The notes: generated by a model from the sequence alone, not told the origin. DNA of 64,000 nt from Clostridiales bacterium (GCA_015056315.1 SVGN01000004.1:54170-118169), one strand, 5' to 3'. Positions 8,664-17,900 are shown, counted from the first letter of the stretch. Numbers and translations are program-made.

Positions 8664-8701
8664 GGGAGGTTGGGCTGCTCCTGCAGCCCGGACGAAGCAT
8701 G
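8664..8701 (+). promoter_or_regulatory. Ribosome site and start codon separated by a hairpin
   Basis: The only good Shine-Dalgarno, GGGAGG (8664-8669), is 29 nt from the ATG at 8699, too far for normal initiation. Between them GGGCTGC (8672-8678) pairs perfectly with GCAGCCC (8683-8689) around TCCT. Folding removes 18 nt and leaves an effective spacing of 11 nt. The ATG is supported independently by the signal peptide that follows it. Confidence 0.6.
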
Positions 8702-10888
8702 AAAAAACGCGGATTGCTGATGCTCTTTGCATGTGTTCTGGCATTGGTCACTGTTACATCCTTCGCATATGCCGATGAGGAACCGGTCGCCTGTACGATC
8801 GAGCTTTCTCCTGAATTCTTGGTAGGCCCCGGCGATGTAACGGTCACCATCACCATTTCCAACACCACAGATAAGGATCTGCAGGATCCTGTGGTGCTGT
8901 TCAGCCCCCAGGCAGAAGTTATCTCCGATTTTGGCGATAACGGCTCCGTCACGCTCAAAGCGGGCGAATCCAAGACCTGGACAGGTACTTACTCCGTAAA
9001 CGAACGGGAGCTGGATCAGGGTTACATCCAGTACTTTGCCAAGTACACCACCTACCAGGAAAGCGGCCAGGCTACGCCCCGCAGCCAGTCGATCCGTGCT
9101 ACGGTCTCCCGAACCGAGGCCGAGGTAGCCATCGATGTGGACCGTACCATCACGCCGCCCTCTGCCCACGAAGGGCAGGAGGTACAGGTGAAGTATACCA
9201 TCACCAATGCCGGTACCGTACCGCTGACCGATGTTACCATTACCGAACATAAAGATATCAACAGCAAATCCCAGACCATCCCGCAGCTGGATCCCGGTGC
9301 AAAGGTAGATATCACCTACAAAGCCACCATGGGCAAGAAAGATCTTACCAGCAGCGCCGAGATCACCTACAAGGCGCAGGGCAGCACCAAAAAAGAGACC
9401 CACAGTGTTGAAGAAAAGACCATTCCTTACGCTGAGGCCGATCTTACCGCTACGCTCAGCAGCAATGTAAAGGGCGTTGTTTCCGGCGGCACCATCAACC
9501 TGAAGCTGGAGCTGAAGAACAAGGGCAGCGTCGATTTGAGCGATCTCCGCGTGACCGATCCCCTTTTGGGCGATGTGTTCACAAACCAGAAGATCGAGGC
9601 TGGGAAGACCCTCACCCTCGAAAAGGAGCTTACCCTTACCGAGACCAGCCAGTACCAGTTTACCATTACCGCTATCGATTCCACCGGTACCGAGATCACC
9701 GCTGCCAGCAATGCGCTGAGTGTAACGGCGATGGATCCCGATGAAGCCCTTAACCTGACGCTTACCGCCACGCCCGACCGTACCGAAGTGTACGACGAGC
9801 CTGCCGGTGTGCGCTTTACCCTCACCGTTACCAACAACAGCCGTGTGGATGCTACCGATGTGAAGATCTCTCACGGCACTGTGGAGCTGTATACCTTCAA
9901 GAGCATCCCGGCAGGGGAGAGCCGCACTATGAGCCGCGATACGGTGCTTTCCACCTCCGGTAAGTTCCAGTTCACCGCCGTTGCCAAGGATCCTCTCGAG
10001 AATGAGAACACCTTCCTCAGCAACGAAATGCAGATCGCGGTGTACCAGCCAACGCCCGTACCCGCCACCCCCACGCCCGCGCCGGAGCCCACCCCCGAAC
10101 CGGTCTTTGTGCCCGTTACGGTGGTGCCCATCCATCACGATTCCATCGGCACGCTGCCCAAGGCCATCCAGAAGGTACTGCTGCCCGTGCTGATCGTTGC
10201 CGGTGTGCTGCTGCTGGCCGGTGCCGCTCTGCTGCTCGTGGCCGCCAAGAAGCGCCACGATGCCAAGAAAGCCTCCGCTGCCGCCTACGATCATCTGGAA
10301 CGCGCACGCCGCCGTGATTATGTAACTGCCAACCCGGATGAGCTTGCCGCTACCTCTAAGGAGACGCTGGCACGCAATTCCCAGCTGCAGGAGGAGCCGG
10401 AACCCGAGGTGGTGCTCAACACCGGCGATGATTGGGATCTGCCTCCCTTCGAAGCCGAACCGCTCCAGCAGACCGACGTGCAGGATACCGAAGGCTATTC
10501 TTCCTTTGGCCAGGGCTTCTACGGCGAAGTGGATGCCTCGGGCTTTGAGCCTGCCGAAGCACCTGCCGATCAGAACGCTTTCTATGCCTACGACGATCTT
10601 GACGCAGATGCAGCAGCCTATCAGCCCCAGCCCGGCTACGAGCAGCAGGATGTCGCCGAGCAGCCCAGCTACGGCTATGAGCAGCCGGACGCCCAGCTGC
10701 AGGCCGAATACCCCCAGTGGGAGCCCCAGGGTTTTGAAGACCCCCAGGGCTTTGAATACCCCCAGGATAACGGCGAATACATGCCCACCTACGATGAGTT
10801 CGGCTCCGACAGTGCGGCACCTGCCCAGCAGCAGGAGGCAGCCCAGCCCAAAACCAAGGGAAAGGGGCTTTTCCGCCGCGACCGCTGA
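8699..10888 (+). CDS. Membrane-anchored surface protein with four CARDB/DUF11-like repeats
   Basis: 729 residues. A signal peptide (MKKRGLLMLF..., cleavage near 25) is followed by four beta-sandwich repeats starting near 32, 143, 246 and 350, each with a core like VTNNSRVDATDVKI (also ITNAGTVPLTDVTI and LKNKGSVDLSDLRV), as in CARDB/DUF11-type adhesion domains. A proline-rich stalk (450-475) and a transmembrane helix (about 490-512) come next. The cytoplasmic tail of some 215 residues is rich in Q, Y, P, E and D, with near repeats such as QGFEDPQGFEYPQ. Orientation is outside-in. The long acidic disordered tail could bind an intracellular partner; no enzymatic motif is visible. An upstream in-frame ATG at 8579 is rejected because it would bury the signal peptide. 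Confidence 0.85.
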   Translation: MKKRGLLMLFACVLALVTVTSFAYADEEPVACTIELSPEFLVGPGDVTVTITISNTTDKDLQDPVVLFSPQAEVISDFGDNGSVTLKAGESKTWTGTYSVNERELDQGYIQYFAKYTTYQESGQATPRSQSIRATVSRTEAEVAIDVDRTITPPSAHEGQEVQVKYTITNAGTVPLTDVTITEHKDINSKSQTIPQLDPGAKVDITYKATMGKKDLTSSAEITYKAQGSTKKETHSVEEKTIPYAEADLTATLSSNVKGVVSGGTINLKLELKNKGSVDLSDLRVTDPLLGDVFTNQKIEAGKTLTLEKELTLTETSQYQFTITAIDSTGTEITAASNALSVTAMDPDEALNLTLTATPDRTEVYDEPAGVRFTLTVTNNSRVDATDVKISHGTVELYTFKSIPAGESRTMSRDTVLSTSGKFQFTAVAKDPLENENTFLSNEMQIAVYQPTPVPATPTPAPEPTPEPVFVPVTVVPIHHDSIGTLPKAIQKVLLPVLIVAGVLLLAGAALLLVAAKKRHDAKKASAAAYDHLERARRRDYVTANPDELAATSKETLARNSQLQEEPEPEVVLNTGDDWDLPPFEAEPLQQTDVQDTEGYSSFGQGFYGEVDASGFEPAEAPADQNAFYAYDDLDADAAAYQPQPGYEQQDVAEQPSYGYEQPDAQLQAEYPQWEPQGFEDPQGFEYPQDNGEYMPTYDEFGSDSAAPAQQQEAAQPKTKGKGLFRRDR

Positions 10889-10912
10889 TTCTTACAGACA
10901 AGGATGACACGC

Positions 10913-11608
10913 ATGTTTCAAGGGTTTACGGAAGAAACCATCCGCTTCTTCCTTGATATCCGTTTCCACAACGAGGTCTCCTTCTATCGTGCCCACGAGG
11001 ATGAGTACCGCAAGCACGTCAAGGAACCATTCTATCAGTTCATCGATAGCCTGGCGGAGACCATGCTTTCCATCTCGCCGGATATCGAGACCCGCCCCTC
11101 CAAATGCCTCGCCCGTCTCAGGCGGGATACCCGCTTTACCAAAGATAAATCACCCTTCCGCGATCATCTTTGGCTGCTGTTCCGCAGAGGGGGCGAGATG
11201 CGTGAGGGGTCGGTCATGTACTGGTTTGAGCTTGGCCCTGACCGGCTGGTTTGGGGGCTTGGCTTCTGGGGCCAGAACCGCCCCGCCATGGATGCGCTTC
11301 GCAAGCGCATGGAAGAAAAGCCGCAGGAGGTTCGCAAGGTGCTTCGCCAATGCGGCATCCCCGATGATACGCTGCATCTCTTTGGCGACAGTTACCAACG
11401 CATGAAGCCGCCTGCGGGCATGCCGCTGGAGCTGGCAATGCTATACCCCCTCAAGGAGATCTATGTACAGAGGGTCAATATCCCATTCGAAGCCTGTTAT
11501 CAAAGCAGCTTGAGCGAGATAGTCGCCAAAGACTTTCTACGCCTTAAGCCCCTGTATCTGCTGCTGAGAAGCGCAGCCGATGAGGGAAGAGCACAACTGG
11601 ATGCATAA
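10913..11608 (+). CDS. DUF2461 family protein
   Basis: 231 residues. The start MFQGFTEETIRFFLDIRFHNEVSFYRAHEDEY, the LARLRRDTRFTKDKSPFRDH segment and the later YFELGPD-type strand match the DUF2461 (TIGR02453) family, whose molecular role is not known. The ATG at 10913 is preferred over the ATG 9 nt upstream because AAGG then sits at normal distance and family members begin at the same place. It lies 25 nt after the surface-protein gene and 15 nt before the phosphohexomutase, so it is probably cotranscribed with one or both. No signal peptide. Confidence 0.85.
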   Translation: MFQGFTEETIRFFLDIRFHNEVSFYRAHEDEYRKHVKEPFYQFIDSLAETMLSISPDIETRPSKCLARLRRDTRFTKDKSPFRDHLWLLFRRGGEMREGSVMYWFELGPDRLVWGLGFWGQNRPAMDALRKRMEEKPQEVRKVLRQCGIPDDTLHLFGDSYQRMKPPAGMPLELAMLYPLKEIYVQRVNIPFEACYQSSLSEIVAKDFLRLKPLYLLLRSAADEGRAQLDA

Positions 11609-11623
11609 CAAAGGGAGGACAGT

Positions 11624-13132
11624 ATGGATTATCGTAAGTTGAAGAGCGGTTCTGATGTTCGTGGCGCAGCAGTTGGTGAAAACGCTGTCTTGACCCCCGA
11701 AGTGGTCAAGACCCTTGGCGCAGCCTTCGCCCATTGGACGGCACAGCAGCGCGGCAAGGATGTTTCCGAAGTAAGCATTGCTCTGGGACGCGACAGCCGC
11801 GTTTCCGGCCCCGAGCTGATCAAGGCCGCTGCCGAAGGCATCATCTCTACCGGCGCTACCGCTTATGACTATGGCATGTGCACCACTCCTGCCATGTACA
11901 TGGCGATTCTGACCGAAGGCTTCCAGCCCGACGGTTCTGTCATGATCACCGCCAGCCACCACCCCTGGATCATGAACGGCATGAAGTTTTTTGCCCAGGG
12001 CGGCGGTATCGGCTTCCACGATCTGGACGATATTCTTGCGCTGGCTGAGAATGTTCCCGCTGCTGCCGAAAAGGCCGGTCAGATCATCGAGACGCCCTTC
12101 CTGCCCACCTATCAGCGCCACCTGATGGATCTGATCATCAACAGCATCGATCCCGAGGTGCAGAAGCCCCTACTGGGTCTTCATGTAGTTGTGGATGCCG
12201 GTAACGGCGCAGGCGGCTTCTATGCCAATATGCTGGAAGAACTGGGTGCCTGGATCGAGGGCAGCCAGTTCCTGGAGCCTGATGGCCGCTTCCCCAACCA
12301 CATCCCCAACCCGGAAAACAAAGAGGCCATGGCTTCTATCTCCGCTGCCGTTAAGAATGTGGGTGCCGATCTGGGCATCATCTTCGATGCCGATTGCGAC
12401 CGTGCAGCCATCGTGGATCACACCGGCAAGGAGATCAACCGTAACCGCCTGATCGCCCTTATCAGCGCCATTCTGCTGGATGAGCAGCCCGGCGCTACCA
12501 TCGTTACCGACTCTGTTACCTCTGCCGGTCTGGCAGATTTCATCAAGGAGTGGGGCGGCGAGCACTACCGCTACAAGAGGGGCTACCGCAACGTGATCGA
12601 TGAGGCTGTGCGCCTCAACGAGGCCGGTGTCAACTGCCCCCTGGCCATCGAGACCAGCGGTCACGCCGCACTCAAGGATAACCACTTCCTGGATGACGGT
12701 ATGTATCTGGTCACGGTGCTGCTCATCAAGGCCATGCAGATGAAACAGCAGGGCGATACCCTCAGCAAGCTGCTGGAGGGCCTTCGCGAGCCTGTAGAGA
12801 GCGCCGAGATCCGTCTTTCCGTTACCGCCGAAGATTTCGGCACCGCAGCCCGCAATGCCATCGAATATGTGCTGGAGTATGCTACCGACCACGAAGAATG
12901 GCACATTGCTCCCGATAACCGCGAGGGCGTGCGTATCTCCTTCGATGTGGAGAACGAGCTGAATGCAGCATGGTTCCTGCTGCGCCTGAGCGTGCACGAC
13001 CCGGTGATGCCCCTCAACGCCGAGAGCGATGTTCCCGGCGGCGTGAAATACGTGCTGGGCAAGCTGTATGAAGCCATCAGCCAGTGCGAAGGCATCGACC
13101 TGAGCCTGCTCAAGAATGCACTGGATGCGTAA
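11624..13132 (+). CDS. Phosphoglucomutase/phosphomannomutase (alpha-D-phosphohexomutase)
   Basis: 502 residues. Interconverts hexose 1- and 6-phosphates in the cytoplasm. The four expected loops are present: TASHHPWIMNGMKFF with the phosphoserine of TASHxP (near residue 109), the metal loop DADCDRAAI, a sugar-binding loop ETSGHAALKDNHFLDDG, and a phosphate-binding C-terminal domain. The start has GGGAGGAC 6 nt upstream. Substrate (glucose versus mannose) cannot be decided from motifs. It could supply sugar nucleotides for wall or surface polysaccharide. A terminator follows. Confidence 0.93.
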   Translation: MDYRKLKSGSDVRGAAVGENAVLTPEVVKTLGAAFAHWTAQQRGKDVSEVSIALGRDSRVSGPELIKAAAEGIISTGATAYDYGMCTTPAMYMAILTEGFQPDGSVMITASHHPWIMNGMKFFAQGGGIGFHDLDDILALAENVPAAAEKAGQIIETPFLPTYQRHLMDLIINSIDPEVQKPLLGLHVVVDAGNGAGGFYANMLEELGAWIEGSQFLEPDGRFPNHIPNPENKEAMASISAAVKNVGADLGIIFDADCDRAAIVDHTGKEINRNRLIALISAILLDEQPGATIVTDSVTSAGLADFIKEWGGEHYRYKRGYRNVIDEAVRLNEAGVNCPLAIETSGHAALKDNHFLDDGMYLVTVLLIKAMQMKQQGDTLSKLLEGLREPVESAEIRLSVTAEDFGTAARNAIEYVLEYATDHEEWHIAPDNREGVRISFDVENELNAAWFLLRLSVHDPVMPLNAESDVPGGVKYVLGKLYEAISQCEGIDLSLLKNALDA

Positions 13133-13150
13133 GCGCATCCGTGCCGCATA

Positions 13151-13192
13151 ACACAAAGAAGCCACGGCATTTGGGCCGTGGCTTTCTTGTGT
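13151..13192. terminator. Bidirectional terminator
   Basis: ACACAAAGAAGCCACGGC pairs almost completely with GCCGTGGCTTTCTTGTGT. It separates the convergent phosphohexomutase and Nudix-GH18 genes. Confidence 0.85.
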
Positions 13193-13225
13193 TATAGAGC
13201 GTGTAGTGGCCGCATGCTGCGAAAC

Positions 13226-14650
13226 TTAGCCGTGCATAGCCCTGAGCAGCTCGCCGTCGTGATCCTCGCCGTATTCCCAGTACATCAGCCCCATAAGGCC
13301 GTTCGTATGCGCATATGCCCGTTTGCAGGCGATGGAGGCGGGGGAATCGTATGTCAGGTAACGTTTACCGTCGTAAGCGTAAGCTGCACAGGCTGCTTCA
13401 TCGAACGCATGGGTAAGCGCCTCATCGGTCACGATGCGGTCATAGGGCATCGTGTCGCCGCCGTTGCTGGGCGAGGGGGCGTTCACCGGGGGTATCATGC
13501 TGCCGTTATGCGCATAGACTCTGGCATAGAAGGCACAACCCAGCATGATCTTTTCAGCTGGGATGCCTGCGGCAACATGATCCTGCACTGCCTGATGGGC
13601 AGAATATGCCTCCGCATCGGCTCCGGCAAACAGCGCGGTGTGGTGGCAGCACTTCCTGCTCCTGTACATATCGTAGGTCATCAGGTTGACCTGATCCAGC
13701 AGCTGACCTACCTTTTCGCACTCGATGTGCCCTACCAGCTGCGACGAGGCTCCGAGCGCAGCAGCCAGCAGGCGATGCTTGCCATCCTTGGCAGTGAGGG
13801 CATCAATGCCGCTGCGGAGCGCCTCCAAAAGCAGGGTGAAGTTTTCCCGATCGTCGGGAGAGGCAGCAATGCCCGCCGCATCGGAGCCGGGATATTCCCA
13901 ATCTATATCCAGACCAAGGAAACCATGCTCCTCCATCAGTGCCAAAGCGCTGCGTACAAAGAGCCGTCTGCCTTCTTCGGTAGAGGCAGCCTCAGAAAAG
14001 CCTCCTGCGCCCCAGCCGCCCACAGAGACTACGGGCAGGATGTGCGGGTGCCTTGCAATAAAGGCTTTGTATGCATCAATATGCTGCCAGTGGTCGCCGG
14101 ATACGCGACCATCCTTCACCAATGCAAAGGCGTAGTTCAGCTGATCCAGCATGGGTGCATCCTCATCCCGGAAGCAAAGACCCTTTCGCCCCATCACGTA
14201 TGCGGCGGTATGGTGGCGTTCTAAAGGGTGGGTGTCTGTGGTCGGCCAGGCTTTTTTCAGCAGATGAGGCTGGATATCCGGGTATGTCCAGTTCTCCGGC
14301 AGCTCGCCAAGGAGCCTGACTTCAGCGATCTCGCTGCCCTCAGGCAATTTGCCAAGCGTTGACACCTCTGCACGGTACAACATACCGCAGGAGCTACCGC
14401 CACCGAAGCGGGTCACCCGGTATACACCGATCTGCTGAAGAGTATATTCGGTCGCACCGGTTTCTTCGTACAGCTCGCGCCGGGCAGTCTCTTCGGGTGT
14501 TTCGCCGGGTTCCCGGTGCCCGCCGGGGCACTCAAGGGTGGTTCGTTCACTGTGTCTGCAAAAGAGCCATCGATCGCCCTTCTTTGCAACGATCACAGAA
14601 AACCTGATCTCTCCATCCTTCACACAGACAGGAAAAGTTACTCGGATCAT
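13226..14650 (-). CDS. Nudix hydrolase fused to a GH18 chitinase-like domain
   Basis: 474 residues in one frame. Residues 1-140 are a Nudix domain with a perfect box GX5EX7REUXEEXGU: G44, E50, R58, E59, E62, E63, G65. Residues about 147-474 are a GH18 barrel: TAAYVMG (strand 1), LNYAFALV (strand 2), ILPVVSVGGW (strand 3) and GLDIDWEYPG (strand 4). The catalytic acid E252 and D250, D248 are present; the first Asp of DxxDxDxE is Leu245. The late LMYWEYGED strand closes the barrel. No signal peptide, so it should be cytoplasmic, unusual for GH18. The ATG at 14650 has AAGGAG 8 nt before it. It follows yraN by 2 nt in the glyA-yraN operon. A role hydrolysing a nucleotide-linked or phosphorylated amino-sugar compound is speculation. 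Confidence 0.9.
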   Translation of the reverse strand: MIRVTFPVCVKDGEIRFSVIVAKKGDRWLFCRHSERTTLECPGGHREPGETPEETARRELYEETGATEYTLQQIGVYRVTRFGGGSSCGMLYRAEVSTLGKLPEGSEIAEVRLLGELPENWTYPDIQPHLLKKAWPTTDTHPLERHHTAAYVMGRKGLCFRDEDAPMLDQLNYAFALVKDGRVSGDHWQHIDAYKAFIARHPHILPVVSVGGWGAGGFSEAASTEEGRRLFVRSALALMEEHGFLGLDIDWEYPGSDAAGIAASPDDRENFTLLLEALRSGIDALTAKDGKHRLLAAALGASSQLVGHIECEKVGQLLDQVNLMTYDMYRSRKCCHHTALFAGADAEAYSAHQAVQDHVAAGIPAEKIMLGCAFYARVYAHNGSMIPPVNAPSPSNGGDTMPYDRIVTDEALTHAFDEAACAAYAYDGKRYLTYDSPASIACKRAYAHTNGLMGLMYWEYGEDHDGELLRAMHG

Positions 14651-14652
14651 GC

Positions 14653-15015
14653 TTACCACTCCTTTCCTTCAAATGCGTTGGGAATGTGCAGGATGCCGCC
14701 TGCGGTCACCAGTACCGCATCAAAGCGTACGGCAGCAGGTTGGTCGTATTCTGCCAGAAAGTATCTGGCCGTCATACACAGGCGCTGCTGCTTTTTGGGT
14801 GAGATGGCGTATGCACAGGTTTCCGGGGTACCCTTTTCGCGGGTCTTTACCTCCACCATGGCCAGCACATCGCCATCCCGCATCACCAGGTCGATCTCTC
14901 CATATGGAGAATGGTACCGCTGTTTTAGCAGTACCATTCCCTTTGCTTCCAGATATTTTCGAGCCGCATCCTCACCAAGGATGCCCTTGGCGTAAGCGGT
15001 CAGCTTGTCAGTCAT
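14653..15015 (-). CDS. yraN: YraN family (UPF0102) nuclease-fold protein
   Basis: 120 residues. The restriction-endonuclease-like core is complete: G-E-D-A-A near residue 14, then [22 protein letters not shown], which supplies the E-ID-x-EVK metal-binding residues (about 39-59). The family is widespread and often near ribonuclease HII or processing genes; its function is unsettled. It overlaps the end of glyA by 8 nt and precedes the Nudix-GH18 gene by 2 nt, so translation is probably coupled. Confidence 0.9.
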   Translation of the reverse strand: MTDKLTAYAKGILGEDAARKYLEAKGMVLLKQRYHSPYGEIDLVMRDGDVLAMVEVKTREKGTPETCAYAISPKKQQRLCMTARYFLAEYDQPAAVRFDAVLVTAGGILHIPNAFEGKEW

Positions 15016-16258
15016 TGGGGTAGCTCTCGTAGAGGGGGAAGTTCTTCATCATCTCGACAACTTCGGCCTTTACGGCAGCACAGGCTTCCTCGCCGCCATC
15101 GATGACTTTGCGGAAGAAACCGGCGATCTTTTCCATGTCGCTTTCCTTCATGCCGCGGGTGGTAACAGCGGGGGTACCCACGCGAACGCCGCTGGTAACG
15201 AAGGGGCTCAGGGTCTCACCGGGGATGGTATTCTTGTTGACGGTAATGTTGCACAGGCCCAGCAGCGCCTCCAGCTCCTTGCCGGTGCGGCCGGTCTTGG
15301 TCAGATCCAGCAGGATGAGGTGGTTATCGGTACCGTCGGAGACCATTTCGATGTTCTGGGCACGGAAGGCGTTCTCCAGAGCCTTGGCATTCTTCACGAT
15401 CTGCTCCTGATAGCTCTTGAACTCGGGGCTGAGAGCCTCCTTGAAGCAGACTGCCTTTGCAGCGATTACGTGCATCAGCGGGCCGCCCTGAGTGCCGGGG
15501 AAGATGGCCTTATCGATGGCCTTGGCATATTGCTCCTTGCACAGGATCATGCCGCCGCGGGGGCCGCGAAGGGTCTTATGGGTGGTGGTGGTAACAAAAT
15601 CGGCATAGGGCACGGGGCTCTGGTGGCAGCCGGCAGCGACGAGACCGGCAATGTGAGCCATATCCACCATCAGCATTGCGCCAACACTGTCTGCGATCTC
15701 GCGCAGCTTGGCAAAATCGATGGCGCGGGGGTAAGCGGAGGCACCGGCTACGATCAGCTTGGGCTGGTGTTCCTTGGCAAGGTTGGCCACTACATCGTAA
15801 TCGATGGTGCCGGTCTTCTCATCCACGCCATAGGGCACAAAGTTGAAGTACTTACCGCTGATGTTGACGGGGCTGCCGTGGGTCAGATGGCCGCCGTGGG
15901 AAAGATTCATACCAAGAACGGTGTCGCCGGGGTTCAGCATGGCGAAATAAACAGCGGTGTTGGCCTGTGCGCCGCTGTGGGGCTGAACGTTGGCATGCTC
16001 GGCACCGAAGAGCTGCTTTGCACGCTCGCGGGCCAGATCCTCAACCACGTCCACATACTGGCAGCCGCCGTAGTAACGCTTGCCCGGATAACCTTCGGCA
16101 TACTTGTTGGTAAGCGGAGAACCCATGGCCTCCATAACAGCGGGGGTGACAAAGTTCTCGGAAGCGATCAGCTCGATGTGCTGCCGCTGACGCTCGACCT
16201 CGTTGGTCATTGCCTGGAAAAGCTCCGGATCCTGCTCCAGTACGTGGCGGTAATTCAT
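15008..16258 (-). CDS. glyA: Serine hydroxymethyltransferase
   Basis: 416 residues, normal family length. PLP enzyme that converts serine and tetrahydrofolate to glycine and 5,10-methylene-tetrahydrofolate. Visible motifs: [31 protein letters not shown], the substrate loop, HSGAQAN, and the PLP lysine in [22 protein letters not shown] lies 9 nt before the ATG at 16258. First gene of the glyA-yraN-Nudix/GH18 operon, with the SRP RNA gene immediately upstream on the same strand. Confidence 0.97.
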   Translation of the reverse strand: MNYRHVLEQDPELFQAMTNEVERQRQHIELIASENFVTPAVMEAMGSPLTNKYAEGYPGKRYYGGCQYVDVVEDLARERAKQLFGAEHANVQPHSGAQANTAVYFAMLNPGDTVLGMNLSHGGHLTHGSPVNISGKYFNFVPYGVDEKTGTIDYDVVANLAKEHQPKLIVAGASAYPRAIDFAKLREIADSVGAMLMVDMAHIAGLVAAGCHQSPVPYADFVTTTTHKTLRGPRGGMILCKEQYAKAIDKAIFPGTQGGPLMHVIAAKAVCFKEALSPEFKSYQEQIVKNAKALENAFRAQNIEMVSDGTDNHLILLDLTKTGRTGKELEALLGLCNITVNKNTIPGETLSPFVTSGVRVGTPAVTTRGMKESDMEKIAGFFRKVIDGGEEACAAVKAEVVEMMKNFPLYESYPND

Positions 16259-16298
16259 GCGACATCCTCCTTAAGGTATTGGGGTAGTTTTGGAAAAA

Positions 16299-16424
16299 CC
16301 GTGTACGTTCAGGCTGAGCGACCCCGCAGCACATCCCAAGAACGCTTACTGCTGCTTCCTTCCGGACCTGACAGGGTTCACGCATTGAAATCGCACAGGA
16401 CTCAACCGTCATCACGCACACGGC
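16299..16424 (-). ncRNA. ffs: Signal recognition particle RNA, small bacterial type
   Basis: Minus-strand sequence contains the invariant domain IV hairpin GGTCCGGAAGGAAGCAGC followed by AGTAAGC. The ends pair: GCCGTGTGCG at the 5' side with CGTACACGGT at the 3' side, followed by TTTTTCC as terminator. The length of about 125 nt indicates a small SRP RNA without an Alu domain, unlike the long form of Bacillus. The ends are set from the pairing and may be off by a few bases. Confidence 0.93.
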
Positions 16425-16430
16425 TTTCTT

Positions 16431-16459
16431 ATTGTACAGGATGAGCGATAAAAACGCAA
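16431..16459 (-). promoter_or_regulatory. Promoter of the SRP RNA gene
   Basis: Minus strand TTGCGT (16459-16454), 17 bp, TACAAT (16436-16431), placing the start near 16424 as expected from the RNA. Confidence 0.75.
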
Positions 16460-16501
16460 GCAAAAAAGCAAACACGAACAAAAAAAGCAGAAAAAAACCC
16501 G

Positions 16502-17176
16502 TTATTCTTGCTTTTCAACTGCATATACCGTCAAAATACGGTCTTTTACCCGGAAACGAATCTCCAGCTCGGCGTATGTGAAGCCATAAACACGCTCCGG
16601 GTCGTGTTGGTATGCAGGGCGCGGATCCTGCCGAAGCACGCCCAACAGCCCTTGACGCAGCTCCTCCGGCACCGTTTGCAGCAGCTCCTCCGGGAAACAC
16701 ACCTCCACATGGTCATCCTCATGCTGCGCAGCAAAGCCGCCGCGAGCATCGGGTATACTGTCCACATAGGGCAGATAGGGCTTGATGTCGTAAATGGGCG
16801 TGCCATCCATCATATCTGCACCGCTTACATGGATCACATGCCCAAACTCCTTTGTGTGCTCGATGCTCTCCAGCTTTACGCAGCTCAGGCCGATCGGGTT
16901 GGGCCGGAAGGGGGAGCGAGTGGCAAACACCCCCATGCGCACATTACCTCCCAGCTTTGGAGGCCGCACCGTAGGAGACCAGCTTTCCTTCTCCGCTTTG
17001 TGGAATTGCCACAAAAGCCACAGATGCGAATAACCGTCCAGCCCTCGGAGCGCATCAGGGTTACGGTATGCAGGCTCAAAAACGATGGTGCTCCTCAGCT
17101 CCTTTACCAGCCCGCTCTGTCTGGGCAGACCGAACTTGGTGGGAAAAGCATTGCGGATATAGGCGATGATCTCCAT
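16502..17176 (-). CDS. trmO: tRNA t6A37 N6-methyltransferase (TrmO/TsaA family)
   Basis: 224 residues. The family uses S-adenosylmethionine to methylate threonylcarbamoyl-A37 of tRNA-Thr. Seen: IGYIRN-like start (IIAYIRNAFPTKFGLPRQSGLV), GLDGYSHLWLLWQFH, GVFATRSPFRPNPIGLS, and GTPIYDIKPYLPYVDS, all characteristic. The ATG at 17176 gives the usual N-terminus and has AAAGGA 12 nt upstream; an in-frame extension to 17218 is unlikely. Stands alone between the SRP RNA and the divergent cyclophilin promoter. Confidence 0.92.
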   Translation of the reverse strand: MEIIAYIRNAFPTKFGLPRQSGLVKELRSTIVFEPAYRNPDALRGLDGYSHLWLLWQFHKAEKESWSPTVRPPKLGGNVRMGVFATRSPFRPNPIGLSCVKLESIEHTKEFGHVIHVSGADMMDGTPIYDIKPYLPYVDSIPDARGGFAAQHEDDHVEVCFPEELLQTVPEELRQGLLGVLRQDPRPAYQHDPERVYGFTYAELEIRFRVKDRILTVYAVEKQE

Positions 17177-17269
17177 ACAGGGTGCATCCTTTCGGAAAAC
17201 AGATTTCGGTCTCATCATACCTTATTCAAAGACGGCTTGCAAGCAAACTGTGAACAAACGCTGTTTTCC

Positions 17270-17298
17270 TTGCAAACAAAGAAAAAAACGGGTATAAT
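17270..17298 (+). promoter_or_regulatory. Sigma-A promoter of the cyclophilin pair
   Basis: TTGCAA (17270-17275), 17 bp, TATAAT (17293-17298); about 40 nt upstream of the ATG at 17346. Confidence 0.8.
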
Positions 17299-17345
17299 GT
17301 GTTGTGGTCAAACCAAAAGGTAACGTTTGGAAAGGGTGGGTTTAC

Positions 17346-17900
17346 ATGGCTGCCAAAACGATCCCACTGCCAACGTTCGAGATCCTTTTCGAAAACCGCT
17401 TTGTCATTAAAGGAGAGCTGTATCCGGGGCTGGCACCCAACACCGTGGGCAGCTTTATCCATTTGGCCAACTCCGGTTTTTACGATGGGGCGGTCATCAC
17501 CTCCGCTTCCAGCGATTCTGTATTGCAGATCGATCATCCCACTGAAAAAGCACCGTACTGTATCAACGGGGAAATGCCGCTGAACGATTGCGAATACAAC
17601 ACCGGCAAGCTCAGCTACGGCGGTATGTGCATGTATCACCCGAACGGTTGTTACTCGGTGAGAAGTGCCTTCATGCTCGTTCTGCATTCCAACACAAGAT
17701 CGCTGCGCATGATGGGAGCGGATTACGCTTTCTTCGGGCAGGTGCTGGAAGGTATGCGCTTTGCACATCTGCTTTCCCGCAACAGCTGGGATCGGATCAA
17801 GCACGAGCATGTTGCTCATAAGATCGAAACGATCCGTGTAAACACCTACGGCAAGGAATACCCGTTCGAGACCATTCCCGTACCGGACGGCTATCCATAA
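17346..17900 (+). CDS. Degenerate cyclophilin-fold protein (probable pseudo-isomerase)
   Basis: 184 residues. It aligns with the true cyclophilin encoded next door: LYPGLAPNTVGSFIHLANSGFYDG versus LYPEIAPQSVGNFISLANSGFYDG, and both end with R(V)xTxGxEYPF. The active-site FHR is replaced by ITSAS, the MIQGG segment is lost, and the QFFI motif is absent, so prolyl isomerase activity is unlikely. It may retain peptide binding. GGGTGGG precedes the ATG at 17346. First gene after a strong promoter, 60 nt upstream of the active paralogue, so the pair is probably cotranscribed. Confidence 0.8.
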   Translation: MAAKTIPLPTFEILFENRFVIKGELYPGLAPNTVGSFIHLANSGFYDGAVITSASSDSVLQIDHPTEKAPYCINGEMPLNDCEYNTGKLSYGGMCMYHPNGCYSVRSAFMLVLHSNTRSLRMMGADYAFFGQVLEGMRFAHLLSRNSWDRIKHEHVAHKIETIRVNTYGKEYPFETIPVPDGYP

